Of a stretch of 64,000 nucleotides of DNA, positions 42,347-55,982 are shown one piece after another (the first letter of the stretch is position 1; the number at the start of each line of letters is the position of its first letter). The position numbers were made by a program, and so were the translations under genes. Below the pieces are notes generated by a model. That model was given only the letters and a program-made list of their open reading frames with translations. It had not been told where the DNA came from and ran no database searches. This stretch comes from Gordius sp. MW1. Its lineage: Eukaryota; Nematomorpha; Gordioida; Gordea; Gordiidae. Location: assembly GCA_964036665.1 (NCBI GenBank), contig OZ038531.1, positions 16,802,168 through 16,866,167 of the forward strand, in the 5' to 3' direction.

Positions 42347-43296
42347 CAGAGGTCAGATTTGTTAGAATTTTTCAGCCCGAACCCGGCCCGGCCCGATTTT
42401 ATAATTAATCTGCCCGCCCGAGCCCGCCCGAACCCATCTAAGTGTCCGCCCGGGCCCGCCCGAATCGTTAAAGCTGCCCGAATTGCCCGGCCCGAAATAT
42501 TAAATTTGCCCGTTAGTCCCGAATTTGTGAGGTCGCAAACAGAGGTCGGATTTGTTAAAATTTTTCTGCCCAAACCCGGCCCGGTCTAAATTTTTAATTA
42601 AATTCCCCGCCTGAACCCTTCTAAGTGTCCGCTCAGCCATGCCCAAACCATTAGAGCTGCCCGGCCTTATTAATAAAATTTGCCCGTTAGACTAGAAATT
42701 ATCCAATCCCAAAATCTTTTAACCACTATTACAAAATAAGCATTAAATAATGGCATATTGATCAGAACAAAGATGACAATATTTTATTATTCATAATTAT
42801 TATGTAAAAATAACAAATCGTCGACAATTTCCGGGGATAATCTTGTGCGTCTTTCCTCTATTAATCTTCCTGCGATAGAGAAACTTCTTTCACTTGCAGC
42901 ACTCGTCGCCGGGATGGCAAAGAGTATTTTTGTTAATCTTGCTAATTTAGGATACCTAAAATAGTTATAATTTTAGATAACTTTAATGTGACTTGTTTTC
43001 TTTATTTTTCCACCATATTAAAAGGGAAAATTTTTCATCCACGTCCTTGTCTAAAACATCATTCAAGTATGAATTGATCTCATCTAATGCTGTATCATCT
43101 TCATCATCAGCCCATAGCGAATTTTTCTTTTTTCGAGGAAAATCAATTTGATAAAATTTTTGGCATGCCCGAATTGCCCGAATCTTATCAGCGTGCCCGC
43201 CGCCCGTCCGAAAAGTAAAACTTAAGACAGTTGCCCGGCCCGGGCTGTGGGCCGGGCGGGCCGGGCAGCGGGCCGGGCCGGGCATTTCTGACCTCT
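42347..43296 (-). mobile_element. GC-rich hAT remnant with GCCCG arrays
   Basis: The ends AGAGGTCAGA (42348) and TCTGACCTCT (ending 43296) are inverted. Next to both ends lie arrays of GCCCG/GGCCC words, unlike the AT-rich surroundings. The left terminal block (about 190 bp) is tandemly duplicated, starting again near 42541. The interior encodes the C-terminal dimerisation domain of a hAT transposase on the - strand. No clean 8-bp duplication is visible. Confidence 0.75.
42787..43170 (-). pseudogene. hAT transposase C-terminal dimerisation domain
   Basis: On the - strand the sequence gives YFRYPKLARLTKI, then FAIPATSAASERSFSIAGRL, RRTRLSPEIVDDLLFLHNN and a stop at 42787-42789. The P-A-T-S-A-x-S-E-R-x-FS-x-AG and LSPE-x-V-x3-L-FL-x-N motifs are those of the hAT family C-terminal domain (Dimer_Tnp_hAT). 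A frameshift separates it from an acidic upstream stretch (ADDEDDTALDEINSYLNDV). The rest of the transposase is missing. Confidence 0.85.
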
Positions 43297-44069
43297 CACA
43301 TATTAAATTTAAAAAAACAAAAATCCTAAAAATTTGAAAAATGCCCGGGGCAAGTTATACCACCTTTCGTGGGATAGATTATCCCTTACGATTTCACTTT
43401 CTATTGGTGTATGCTAACTCAAATCAATAAAAGGATTGTTTTATTACAAAAAAAAACATAGAGAATGCAAATGAATATGGTTATATTTTACATAATACAA
43501 GTAAAAAAGGGTCATGAAGACTATCTGATTTAGGTACCCATAAAAGACAATTCTGCAATGGAAAATCTTTAAATAGTCTATTAATATTCCAAATTACACT
43601 AACATAAATTATTATTAAACAAAACTATTGTTTTTTAAATCTTGACATTTATTTGTCTACGCAATGAAAAATGGCAACTACTAGCCCCTCACCGACTAGC
43701 CCCGCCCCCTAATTTTTTATACAAGTAATAATTTATCATATTATATTGCTAATAAAAAATTTAAAATTAGGCAATATTTATAGAGTAAATATCCCTTTAT
43801 AAGATAGAACTTAAATTAGTCCAAAATATGCAGGCAAAAAAATTTTATGGGCAAAATACAAAATTTTGTCAAGGCTACTAACAGCCCCAAAAAATCGTTT
43901 TTCCTCTATAAAAGTTTTAAATTTTATTTTTTCTAAACAAAAAATTTTTTACTTATACCTTATGGAAAAATACACATATGGTTTAAATTTTAATTGAATA
44001 TCATTATTATTTTTAAAAATAATTACAAAGATAATAGTAGCCCCGGGCTACTACTAGCCCCTCCCCTAC
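43297..44069. other. AT-rich intergenic DNA
   Basis: Nothing recognised apart from repeated 'ctactagcccct' words at about 43678 and 44048. Confidence 0.4.
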
Positions 44070-44232
44070 CATAGGCGTAGCCAAGGGGGGGGGGGTGCAG
44101 GGAGGGGCGGTTGCCCCCCTCTAAATCCAAATATTTGTTTAAATTTATTCAAATTATGGCAAAAAATGATCACTTTGCCCCTCCCAAAATCATTATTGCC
44201 TTCCTCTAATCCAAAAGCTGGCTACGCCCATG
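44070..44232. mobile_element. Poly-G MITE (CATGGGCGTAGCC family)
   Basis: CATAGGCGTAGCCAAGG at the left followed by a G-run, and GGCTACGCCCATG at the right. The interior has the family core (AAATCCAAATATTTG, 'ttgcccctcccaaaatcatt'). Confidence 0.85.
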
Positions 44233-44973
44233 AATAAAACTATAATTAAAACATGTTCTGTTGTTAATGGGAATAAAATTATAAAATAATTATAACAATT
44301 CATGATTTATTTGCTCTTCTGCAAGTGTGTCAGAATTATTTTCTGCAATTATATAGGTCATCGGAATATATGGTTTATTAGCCATACCTAAAACAAAGCT
44401 GTATTTTGATTTATAGACAAATTACCACACAGCAAGAAATGGGTTGTAAAAATGAAGTTACGATTGCAGAAGTTCTTCTTTAGGTCTGTGTTGCTTCTTC
44501 TTATAGCTAAAGGATAAAATTCTCCCCCCTTTTAAACCAACGCGTAACATTTTATGAAATCATAAAAATATATTTCAAAGCCATATTAGCCATAAATTAA
44601 GTTGAGGTATGTGGTCAAGTTAACAACAAGGGGGAGCAATGGCATAAAAAATATAAAAAATATTCTTCTTTCAAACGTTTATTAGTTTTTGAGGCACACT
44701 GCGGAAAGAAGTCATTAATGTATTAAAGGCAACCAGCGCAAGAAAGCACTGCTCATTAAAAGTTCCGAGTATTTAGTATGTAATTAAGTTATCAAGAAGT
44801 TTTTCGAAGTTTTAATATGCCTAGTGGCCTAAATTTGTCAGCAAAGGTGTTAAAAATAGAATTTTTGTGGAATTTACTCAAAAATTGTTGAGAAATGTGA
44901 CAGAGAGAGATGCATTTTTTAATTCTGAATTTTGGATCTATTATGAATGCCAAATATGATCTGTTGGCTCTTC

Positions 44974-45145
44974 CATGGGCGTAGCCAAGGGGGGGGGGGG
45001 AGCAGGGAGGGACAGCTGCCTCCCCCAAATTAAAAAAGTTATTTAAATTTATTAAAATTATGGCTAGAATTTCAAAAAATGATAATTTTGCCTCTCCCTA
45101 AATCATTATTGTCCCCCTCTAATTCCAATGCTGGCTACGCCCATG
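44974..45145. mobile_element. Poly-G MITE (CATGGGCGTAGCC family)
   Basis: Perfect terminal repeats CATGGGCGTAGCCA / TGGCTACGCCCATG, a G-run of about 12 at the left and CCCCCTCT at the right, with the family core in between. The flanks GGCTCTTC and TGGTCGTC could be a decayed 8-bp duplication (5 of 8). Confidence 0.9.
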
Positions 45146-48100
45146 TGGTCGTCATAAAATAAGTGTGGATTTATAACAATAAAATAATATTATTCCATTT
45201 TTCAAGGCATACAAAGGGATATCTTGAAACTTGAATTTTGAGATTAAAATTTATATTAATTTTCTCATGTTACTAAACCGCAACGTTTGAAAATTATCTT
45301 AATCATGGTTCTGTGTAATCCAGTTGCATTTCAATTATAAGAGTGTTGCTAAAGCAAAAGTGACTGTGGGTCCTCGTTGAGTTAATAAATTAGATCTTAC
45401 TAAAGTAACTTCCATCTCAAATGTAAACTTCACTTTTCTTTTTGATCTTAGACTTATTTAACAATTTAACAGAGTCCGGCATAGGTCACAGTGGGGCAGG
45501 GTGGGGCGGGGTTAGGGTTTGAAATTTATTTAACAACTAGGTGGTAAGGTTTGGGTGGAAATTAGAAAAAAGCAGGTCCGGGTTCGGGCCCAGGCAAATT
45601 GACTTTGCGAAGCACAGGCATGCATTTTTCCCATTTCTAATAATGATTTGTTTAAATGGATTAAAATACATATTCAGATCAGGTCGAGGATGGAATGAAT
45701 TTATATATAACTAGCTCGATCGGGTTCAGGTTGGAATTTATAGAAAAGTTTTGAGTTAAATCGAGTTTGTGCTTGATTTAAAACGTTTATAAGTTAGACC
45801 TTACGAAAAAATACTTCACAACTCTACCGAGTTGGATTGAGTCCAATATAAGTCACTCATATTCGGCTAAACGATTCCAATACGGTTTAAAAAGTTATAA
45901 AACATGATTTTGGCCTTCAATATTTAAGCTTTTATTAAATCATAAGGGTCTTTAAATTGCATGAATAAAATTATTGCAAAAATACCTCAAATCATCTTTT
46001 TCCCTTTTCGCTTTTTATGCAAAAAACCTATATATTTTACTAAATTTTATATGAATTATTCCCATTATTAGAAAATATCTGCAATTTTATTACAAATAAA
46101 CCCAGCCCATTAAGGGCTTTAGCTTGTATGCTGGCCCGCCCTATGCATATCTCTAAAGAATTGACCCAATTCCAAGAACTCTAAAAGATCTTAGGATAAA
46201 TCTTCTTTTAGAAGGTCCAGAGGCAAAAGTTTTGGAATCGAGAGCAGAAACCATTTAATTAGTTAGCTGATTTTGGACAACCCAAAGCGTTTTTTCTTTA
46301 ACCCTATAAAACAAATAATTGCCATGTATAAACCGTTCTATCTATTACTCTAAGCCGTTAAGACATCTTCCCATTTATTTTTCCCCTGTGGAGTAAAAAA
46401 ATATGGATATTAAATTTTGGGTGTAATTATTGGCAAAACTTTTAATTAATGAATAAAGTTCTGATTGTCGCACACAACACAACAACTCATATTATTATTA
46501 TCATAACTCAAACAAACAAAAGTGCCTAAATTTTTTTTATAAATCTTAACATCCTTTGAGTTTTTTTAATAACGACATAACAAATATTTTAACTACTGCT
46601 CGCTATCCCTCCCTCAAACATTTATATAATAACCTAACACTTTTTTAAATCAACAATTTGATTCTTTTAATGTATAGCAACATTATTTTAGTCTTAATTT
46701 TAATCGGAGCATTGCCCACGTTATATTATTGTTATTTTATTATTGGTAATTAATAATATAATAAAAATTTAAGTTAGATCCTAGAGTTGATTTTTTGAAT
46801 AATTGACATAAAATTCAGTTAAGATTCTTACAAAAGACCAAATTTCTCCTAGGTATATATCCTTACTTAAAGACATTTCATCTTCACCATTTTGCAATTT
46901 TAACGTTAATTTACGTGGCCTTATTTGCAAAATTAAGCTTTAAAATGGTGAAAATTGTTTTAAATCTATATACTAACTCCATAACCATTTCTCGCCTTAG
47001 ATTAAGTCACATAATTTGCCCTAGAGGTATAATAGGAGCAAAGATTGAGACATCTATAGAGAGAGAGGGTTTATCAGAATGTACTCAAGTCCAATTGAGT
47101 TTCATTTCAGTAAAGCGTTGTTTAGGCGGACATTTAATCCAGACTCTAATTTACACCTGTAAAATGATGAATTGACTAGTTGTATACATCCCATACCCCA
47201 CTACTACCCTGTTTGGGGACACTTCATATCTAAGCTGTAAAAGACGAAATAATCCATTAATGACTATAATTTATGTAAAAATATTCAATTTTTGGGCTGC
47301 GCTGCGCCTTCCATGTGTCATGCCTAAATAAGATTTTTTTAAAGGTTTTTCCCGAACAATTTATTTGATTTTTTCAACCTTTTTATCAAAATTTATTTAA
47401 TGATGAAAAAGTTTTGAGTGTTTATATATATTCAATCGGTCTCATTTAATTTACAAGATATTTTTAACCAGGGTAGAATAGTATAGTGTAAAACGTTTTT
47501 ACCCCATATTATTTTAACTCTAATTAATTTAAATCAAAATTATTTTAAATGAATTAAAACTCTTAATAATTAAACAAAATAATAAGAGTTTTTTTACATT
47601 GTATTATAACGGTTGATAATAATTTAAGATGTTTATTACTTGTAATAAGTAAAATTTATATTGTTTTTAAACAAATTAATTTTTTTTAATCGATAGAAGT
47701 TTATTTCCAAATAATTGTTACATATATAATTAACTACTTAAGAAACTGGCTATTTATTTATGCTACTTTAATAATATTTTTGCTTTTGATGGTTCATATG
47801 GTATTAAGCTTATAAATTGTTTTTTTTACATGTTTGCTCAGTAATAAAGATTGGATGATGAAAAACACTAATCCCAGTTTCTAACTAGATTTATTTAATG
47901 GCGACTATCACACTATTTTGACATACTATCTGACTAGGCATGCTGGGATGGCCTTTGTCATTTATAACTTACGCTTCGTTAACTTTATTATTGATAAGTC
48001 TAATATACTCACATTAACACACTTGCCATGTTGGAGTTAGAGACTCCTCAATTCTGTAATACTTTAAACTCGATTTCAGATTACTATAAAAACTGATTGT

Positions 48101-49108
48101 ATATTGTAATTTCTATTTTTTAATATAATGTATGATTTATATTTGTCAATTTTTACACATAAACAGGGGTAATTTAAGAGATTGTTAGTGTTTATATTAA
48201 TTTGATTACTTAAATAGGGATTGAAAAATGTAACATAATCTACAACAAATCTTTACAATTTTTAATATAGAAAAGAATATATAACGTCCTATTTATAACA
48301 TAACTTTGCGAGCTACTCTATATGCATTGAATTTATATAATTAATGAGTTTTGCATTAATTATGAACGCGCTCAAATTTTATACCTGGACAAATGTCATT
48401 TTTACCGTTGTAAGGCAAAAAAAAAACTCAAACTTGGTGTACTTTTGGTTCGTCAAACTTTGTAAAATTTCTACGAACAAAACTAAAAAAATTTACCGAA
48501 AAACTTTGCTGCCAGACTTTACAGACGTTGTTTTTGCAAATTAAATTTTGAGAAGAGATGTCAAAATGACAAGGAGATGGATAACACACAGCACAGTGTT
48601 ACTGAATTGCCTGACCATTTTTGTTTGTTGCTACACTACACTTATAAATTACGTGGCTTAATTAAATAGATAGGCGCACCCCAGAGAGCAGAAAGGCGAG
48701 ATGAGGGTGGGGGGGGGGGGGGTGGGGGTAGAAGGACATTTAATCATTATTTTAGTTTCTAGATGGCGCTAACACAACAACACTTTGACATGGTATGTGT
48801 ATGTATGCTTGTGTAATTGTGTGTAGTGTGGTGTGCAAAAGAGATTGATGATATAAGAAGAAGAAGAAGAAAAGGAAAAGGAAAAAAGACCTCCAAAAAA
48901 TGAGTAGAGAGGCAAAGTGACAGGTAATAATAGTGAATTTGATATGCCAAAAAAGAGTGCGTTCAACAGCAGATTGTGCAATTGTCCTCCCTCTCTCTCA
49001 CGTCGCCTAAAGGCTAAATTATTCTAAATTGAAACGTCGTATACTATAAGTTTTGGAATATACTTTGTCCGATGTCGCCATAATTAATTTTATTCAATTA
49101 TCAACCCC
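45146..49108. other. AT-rich intergenic DNA
   Basis: No gene recognised. Open stretches such as 46915-47175 and 48344-48544 match no family I know and lack splice or codon support. A G-rich run (48708-48728) and a GAA/GGAAAA purine tract (48858-48890) are present. Confidence 0.4.
48708..48728 (+). repeat. G-rich tract, possible G-quadruplex
   Basis: A run of more than ten G followed by T and another G run, in otherwise AT-rich DNA. Confidence 0.7.
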
Positions 49109-49212
49109 ATGAGCGGGGGGGGCAAAACATAGTTTTTTTTTAATTTTTAAGGGTTTTGGTATTGAAAAAAATTTCTTTAGGGCCCCTGCCCCACCCCCCT
49201 GGCACGCCCATG
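49109..49212. mobile_element. Poly-G MITE, partial
   Basis: Has the G-run, 'ggcaaaacata', an A/T core and the right end GGCACGCCCATG. The left terminal repeat is eroded. Confidence 0.6.
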
Positions 49213-52200
49213 ATCAACCCCACGATTCGAATGTACGATAGTTACATCCGTTTAAGTGATGTTTGGAACTTATAATTTGTAGGTCTTGTTGTATTATTTA
49301 ATATAGGATTTGAGTCCCACAACCACAAGAGATATTTAAGCATTGTAAATTTGGCTCTTTTAGCAAACTTTAAAAATTGCATTGATGAGTGGCACCAAAA
49401 GACGTTCCAATATGCTTATATAAATATTCATCAATTGATGAGGTCAAATTCAAGAGTTTCTATCCTCCCCTGCCCCTCCCTCCCTATATACTATGTGACA
49501 AAATGAACAAAACTTTACGCAAACTCTATTGTAAAATAAAACTAATTTTACTAGTGGAGTGCGAAAATCCTTGAAAAAACATGGCATTATTATTGTTGTC
49601 AAGTATATACCTCGTCGTCGCATATAAACTTGGTGTGTTCTTTACAAAATTTAAGATTAAAGCACGTTTTAGGCAACGATTGTTTGTAAGACCTAGTTCC
49701 GATTCAAGAGCAGAGAAGCGAGTTAAGTTGAAAAATCTATCTCAGTCTTTTGATAAACAATATTAGTGATTGAAACGTTTTATTTCTCAATTTAATATTT
49801 TTTATTGTCTATTATTCATAATAAATATATTTTCTATAAATTTAACTAGTATATCAAATATATGTTTTTTAACATAATATTAATGTTATGATAATGAGTG
49901 TAATTTTTTTTTATTTTTTTTTTATAAATTTATAGTTTAATATAAGTTGATTCAAAACTTTAATGCCATTATTAAATTTATTTTATTAATTTGATGATGC
50001 ATTTCGAATCTATAAAAAATGCAATTACGTTTAAGCAATAAATCTTCGATAAAAGTAAGAAGGCATTTTAAAATAAACACTTAGGAGTCTTTATTAATAG
50101 TTTTAATGTTTTAATTATAATTTATTCCATATCAAGTAATTCCCTTACAATAATAACTATTTATAGTGTTTAGAGTCTTTAAGGGGGTACTAAAATTTAC
50201 TTTTTTTCGTTACAAGTGTTGAGCTAATTTAAAATTTTTACAGCTAGAGGTCGTAAACACTCGTCTCAAAATTTACATTAATTTTGGCCACACGGTGAGA
50301 AAACGTGACGATTAGACGATAATTTAACTTCCCTTTTACAACATTAAACTTTCCCCACTCCACCCCTTCTCTCCATTTTCAAGGAATTTAAAAATAAAAA
50401 TTATTAATTTAAACTTAAAAGCTTGACTGCAAAAATATAATAAAAATTACACGATTTGAAATTATTATCAATTGTAAAACAGGGGAAAAGCCGAAGCCTT
50501 GGTATATAAAAAATGACATATAAATAAAATATGTGGTTATTAATAATAATTTTTTGCGACTCAACAGATAGTGAGGGACAGTACTTAATTTAGCCGTACA
50601 ATAAAGTAACTATTTCTATCCAAATACGATCGTCATCAATAAAAGATTCATCGGAGCGTTAATGCCACTACACATAACATAACTCCTAACTTCCATATGC
50701 AACTCCCCCCACTGCACTGCAGGACTGTAACTAAATACAACACTGAATTAGTCTTATTTCCTCCATAATTTAGCTTTCAATCTCCCATCTTTCAGCCTGT
50801 AATCCTCATCTAAAGTATTAATTTTTGTTAGAGCAAGGCCAAATGTTTATTATTATATTAGGAAAGTGTAAGGTTTTTACAAAGCTTATATTTTGTAAAT
50901 TTAGAAAACATCCTTTGGTTTTACAACACCCATGACGTTTGCCTAAAAGTGGTTGAATTTCAGTGGATGTCCCAACTCTAAAATAATATCTTAAAAGTTA
51001 TAAATATAGATAATATAGGTTTTGATACATATTTATTAAAAATATTTCTAAACTTAAATTTTTCGTGCGTATTTATATAATTTATTGTTGACACGTAAGT
51101 AAACTTAAGTTAAGATTGTAACTGTTCAATTTGGGTAGTCGCCGGTAATTTGGAGGGAATGTTATGTATTATATTTTTTTGTATAAAAGGTCAAAAATTA
51201 ATTTAATTTTAAATAAATGAGAAGGAAAGAATTTAACAGCATCTACCTTCCAAAACGTTGTTAAGTTATAGGAAAAAAACAGATGAAATATAAAATTTGT
51301 GACATTTTGCGTTTGAAATAATTAAAAATGTGGGGAATAAACTGATAAAATAATTTATTGCTTCATCGATTTTTTATTAAGCTATCGACCATTTATTAAT
51401 TTATTGGTCAGTAATTAGTGGCTTTTACACAATTTTTGACTTGTCCCCACACCAGCTCTCAATGTAGTGTTGTGTCTTTCTTCGGCTATTTTCTAAATTT
51501 AATCGGTTTAAAATTGAGTTAAATTTAAACTCTGATTTCATTTATTAAATAAGCTTGATTTTAATACCCTATGGTCCTAGATGCAGCTCAAACTGGACAG
51601 CCAGAATTGGAACTAGAGGGGAACAATATTCATATAAAGAGTGACAAAATGATGATTTTTTTAAATTTATAGTTATATTAAATTTAAAATCAATCTGGAT
51701 GGGGCAGCCGTCCTTCCTTGCCTGTCCCTAACTCCGCCCTTATTATATTTGTTTAGTAATTATTATAATACATTTACTTATGAATGTTTAGAGCTCGACT
51801 CTTTTAAGAAGCTCATGACAAAAAATGGCTTGACGATATTATGATAGCTCGCAAAGAGATGGGTAAGGGTTAGAGTACTAATTCATATTCTGGACATAGC
51901 AGCGAAGCATAGTTTACTACCACAACCATTATTAGCACAGGGCAAATTGACACTGTCAGTGTTAGAAAGGCATAGAGAGATAGTCGACAATTTTCACACG
52001 TTTCATAATTAATTTGTCTTAATTAGTTCGGTCCATCGCGATGCAGTGAAAAGTTAACACCATTTATTATTGGATTAGGGTGCAGCTCTTTAACGTCTAA
52101 ACGTCTCTTCCTACCAAACAAATTAAAAACGAAAAATGTTACACTATTTTTAATGATGTACATGTCCTCAGCGAAAATTTGTGATTTAAAGGGTAATTTA

Positions 52201-53868
52201 AAAAAAAATATAGATTATAGTTGGATTAAAGAGGGAAGAAAGCGGGCGGGGGGGGGGGGGGTTAAAAGGTTACGCCTAGTGATTTATAGAGGGTGCACCC
52301 TCATAGCTCGGTTGTTAGTTGGTGCGAGCAACTGGGACAAAATGTCCATAAATTTTTTAATAAAGATTTAATTAAGAAAATTATGATTCGTTCGTAAGAT
52401 AGATGAGATGGCTGGGAGAGTAGTAATTAGACGACATGCAGCACTGTAGACATCTATTGGTGTTAAAAATAATTTAAGGACAGGGAATCTTGTTTGGCAT
52501 TTGTAAACAGCATTGATTGGAAGATTGATCGATTGTGATCAATTAAATATAAATTAAGAAAAAAATCTATATATCGCAGTAAAATTGACTTATTTATTGA
52601 TTTTAAGTTCCCCATCATATATATAATACACATACAAAATAGTTTAAAGGCTACAATATGCGATTATTGTTTTTTAGGAAGTTAGCCTTCATTTTCAATG
52701 AAGTTTCTCTCAGTTAAATTGCTCGTTATTTGTGCTAAAAAATTTAATAAAACCTATTTTTAGGTGCATAAAATTAAAAATAGTGTATAGTTTAATTGAT
52801 TTACTTGCTGGCTTTTATGATTTGAGCTTATTCATTAATTCAGCAATCTATGGGTTTTGTTTAATATTTAAATGCGGTTTATTATTATAACAAAGTCCTT
52901 GATGATATATTTTTAAAAGGTTTTGAAATTCAAATTACTATCATTTGTATTTCTCCTCCACCCCATGCACAAAAGAGCCAAGCATGTAATCTACTCATCG
53001 TATTTTTGATGTTTTTATTTTGATTTTTAAAATTTTTTAAATTTGATGAGGCAATATGCCATTTACTATCTCATATCAATCAAAAGCAGATAGGGTTTAA
53101 TCCCGGTTTAAGCACGCCTTTTGAATAACTAAAAATACACTATTTGCCTTTAATTAAATCTCTAAAAGAAAAGATGTGGCGGCTGGTGGTTCCCTTGGCA
53201 TTTGGAAAATTAAGTCCTTTCCTAATTTTAGCAAAAATTAGCTAGGAGGCGTTTTAAGATGTTAGAGATTTCTCTAATTAATTCAATCTAGTGAAGAGGG
53301 GCGGGGGCACCCTGGTATTTTCCTAACCCCCCCCCCCCCCCCCCCCCCCCACTTGCGTCTAAATGATACTAATGGAGAGATATTATAGCCACTTAACCTA
53401 TATACTTAATTCATCCCCTTAAAACATCTCGTGTAATTTGCGAGAAGGCACATACTACAAAAATTTTGTTAATCCATCTGAAGTGCAAAAATTTTGCTCG
53501 ACTGTAACGAGCTTAGTTTATTTAAGATCAAATCTTCCACGCTGTGTATATTTCCAACTAATTCATTTAGAGTGTAATATGGGAATAATGAAAATATACG
53601 TGTTACTAAACTAAAAGCTTTCCACTTTAAATGAGCGTATAAAGTAATTTTCATATAATTGATAAATGACATCCAATTTTTACCAATGTCCCAATTAAAA
53701 CTAGAAATTATAAGCAATATCGATATTTTTCAGTATATATGATTAACTTTAAGGTTATTTGTCTTAAGTTTTTAAACATGTTTGAAGTAGGTACATATAA
53801 TAAAGACAACTAAGTTAATAAGCAAAAATAGCCCTACATATAAATATAATCCCTTTTATTTAACTAAT
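49213..53868. other. AT-rich intergenic DNA
   Basis: No gene recognised. The open stretch at 49581-49766 begins hydrophobic and ends basic, but nothing supports it as a gene. Decayed pieces of the poly-G MITE family occur around 51595-51740. A G-run lies at about 52248-52261 and a C-run of about 25 at 53327-53350. Confidence 0.4.
53327..53350 (+). repeat. Poly-C tract
   Basis: About 24 consecutive C, with no MITE terminal repeat nearby. Confidence 0.9.
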
Positions 53869-54037
53869 CATGGGCGTAGCCAGCATTGGGATTAGAGGGG
53901 GGCAATAATGATATAGGGAGGGGCAAAATAAATATTTTTCGAAATTTTAGCCATAATTTAAATAAATTACAACATTTTTTTGGATTTAGAGGGGCGCGGC
54001 CGCCCCTTTCTGCCCCCCCCCCTTGGCTACGCTCATG
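53869..54037. mobile_element. Poly-G MITE (CATGGGCGTAGCC family)
   Basis: CATGGGCGTAGCCAGC at the left and TTGGCTACGCTCATG at the right, with the core in the opposite orientation to the copy at 44974. The flanks TAACTAAT and TAACGAAT match at 7 of 8 positions. Confidence 0.9.
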
Positions 54038-55394
54038 TAACGAATTCATATAAAACAACGTTTTCTATTACGAAGAAGTTGTTAACAATCTTTCTTACTC
54101 ACTCCCTTAAAATAATAAAATATACACTTTTCCCCTAACCATTGCATGGTTTTCGAAATAGACACTAGGAAATACCAGAGATCGTTTCCTATGTGCGGTA
54201 TTAATTAAGAAACAATTACGATCAAACTACCTTTCGAGTATCATCAATGAGAGTCCATGTGTAGCACTCTAAAGATCTCAAAGGACGTGCCGCCTGATTT
54301 AATAGGATTAATTGTCACTTTTAAGATGGTCAACCAGTCTGCTCTGTAGGCCATAAAGAGCTTAGCCTGGTGATAGATATAATAAATGAAGAAATGTGTT
54401 AAAACCATTTGTGCTGCTGCTGCGAATGATAATGAAAGGTCGCTGGTAAAAGGCCTTTAATATATAGGATGAGTAACTTAACATCCTTGCTTGTTTTAAC
54501 TGTGCTTTTTCACAATAGAACTCTTCTTAGTCGCATTTTTAAAATTGCCTTAGAAATGTGTTTGAAAAGTTTTACTTATGACACTTAACTTGTGAATAAG
54601 ACTTATTTTGATGTTTTAAATTGATTAGTTCAAGAAGCTTAAAAGGAAACTAACTTCTTTCGTAATGAAGAGTCGTGTTAAACATTAATAAGGTACCTTC
54701 CAATAATAATGTTATCCATATAATGAAATATAAGTTATAAAATTCTAACTTTAACAATATTTTATAGACTAAAATCTTTTTTTTACTAAAAATATCTTCA
54801 TGTAATACATTATTATCTTTATTCTTCAAAATTAACTCGCGCAATATTTAATCTTAGCCGACTGAAAAAAATAAGCATTTTGGTGTAAAAGCGTAGGCGC
54901 CGATCAATACTACAAGTTAGATGCTATGGGAATGACGTGTTAATTCCGGATTTATGTTAATCAAAAAGTTTCGCTCATCTTAATACATTCGAATAATTTA
55001 TAAATTTTTAAGGTTTTGCTGGTGTTTGGTTGTTGTTACTAGCTAAATTAGCCCGCGAGCTTAGGGTCGAAAGGTCGCACAGCAAAATTAATAAAGACAT
55101 CTCTCGGTAATATCTATGACACAATATTTTGGCTTTATCACTCAATCCATAATGAAAGTAATGGTGCGAATAAAGGGGTTTTTGATGACAACCGTATGTC
55201 AAAATTGACACCAGAAGCTTAGCTTTGAAATCGTACAAACTCAGCCCCAATGTTATGAACGTCACTTCATATTTTAAGGATTTTCCGTTATATTCATGGA
55301 CATAGCCTGGATTTAAATAGCCGACTTAAAGGTCGATAATCATTTTTTTATAGATAAAACGATGATCTCTCTGATTATTAGCGATACAAATAAG

Positions 55395-55566
55395 CATGGG
55401 CGTAGCCAGGTTTTAAATTGGGGGGGGGGGGCGAAACGCTTAAAACAATTAGGGGGGGGGGAGGCAAAACATAATTTATTTTTTAATTTTAAGGGTTTTT
55501 GCATTAAATTTTTTTCGTCATTTAGGGGGGGGGGGCGCCCCACCTGCCCCCCTGGCTACGCCCATG
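55395..55566. mobile_element. Poly-G MITE (CATGGGCGTAGCC family)
   Basis: Perfect terminal repeats CATGGGCGTAGCCAGG / CTGGCTACGCCCATG and three G-runs. The core ('gcaaaacataatttattttt') differs from other copies and matches the 60529 and 58802 copies. The flanks CAAATAAG / TACATAAG match at 6 of 8. Confidence 0.9.
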
Positions 55567-55800
55567 TACATAAGTATTGAAAAGCGTTTGGATTCAGGTG
55601 GGGTTCATCCGTCCCGCCGATGCTTAAATTTCAATGCTTTTTAATAGCTTTATATCGTAAATGTTGTAATGTTGTTTTTCCCGTTAAGTTAACCATTTCG
55701 GAAGTAGCACAATTAGTATTTATATTTCAAATCAAATTTTTGTATCTATCTTAGAATTGTTTTGAATATAAGGGTGAAAGCTGCACCCGTGAGTGCTGGG

Positions 55801-55982
55801 CATGGGCGTAGCCAGCTTTGGAATTAGAGGGGGCCAATAATGATTTAAGTATGTTTGGGGAGGGGCAAAATGAACATTTTTTGAAATTTTAGCCATAATT
55901 TTAATAAATTTAAGCAATTTTTTGGATTTAGAGGGGGGCAGCCGCCCCTCTCTGCCCCCCCCCCCCCTTGGCTACGCCCATG
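55801..55982. mobile_element. Poly-G MITE with perfect 8-bp target duplication
   Basis: Starts CATGGGCGTAGCCAGC and ends TTGGCTACGCCCATG. GTGCTGGG is repeated exactly on both sides (55793-55800 and 55983-55990), which fits hAT transposition. Confidence 0.93.

Noticed and set aside
46915-47175. Possible small gene
   Set aside because: No family resemblance, no splice or polyadenylation context; expected by chance in 14 kb of intergenic DNA.
49581-49766. Possible small secreted protein with a hydrophobic start
   Set aside because: It is short, isolated and without homology that I can recognise; reported only as an open stretch.
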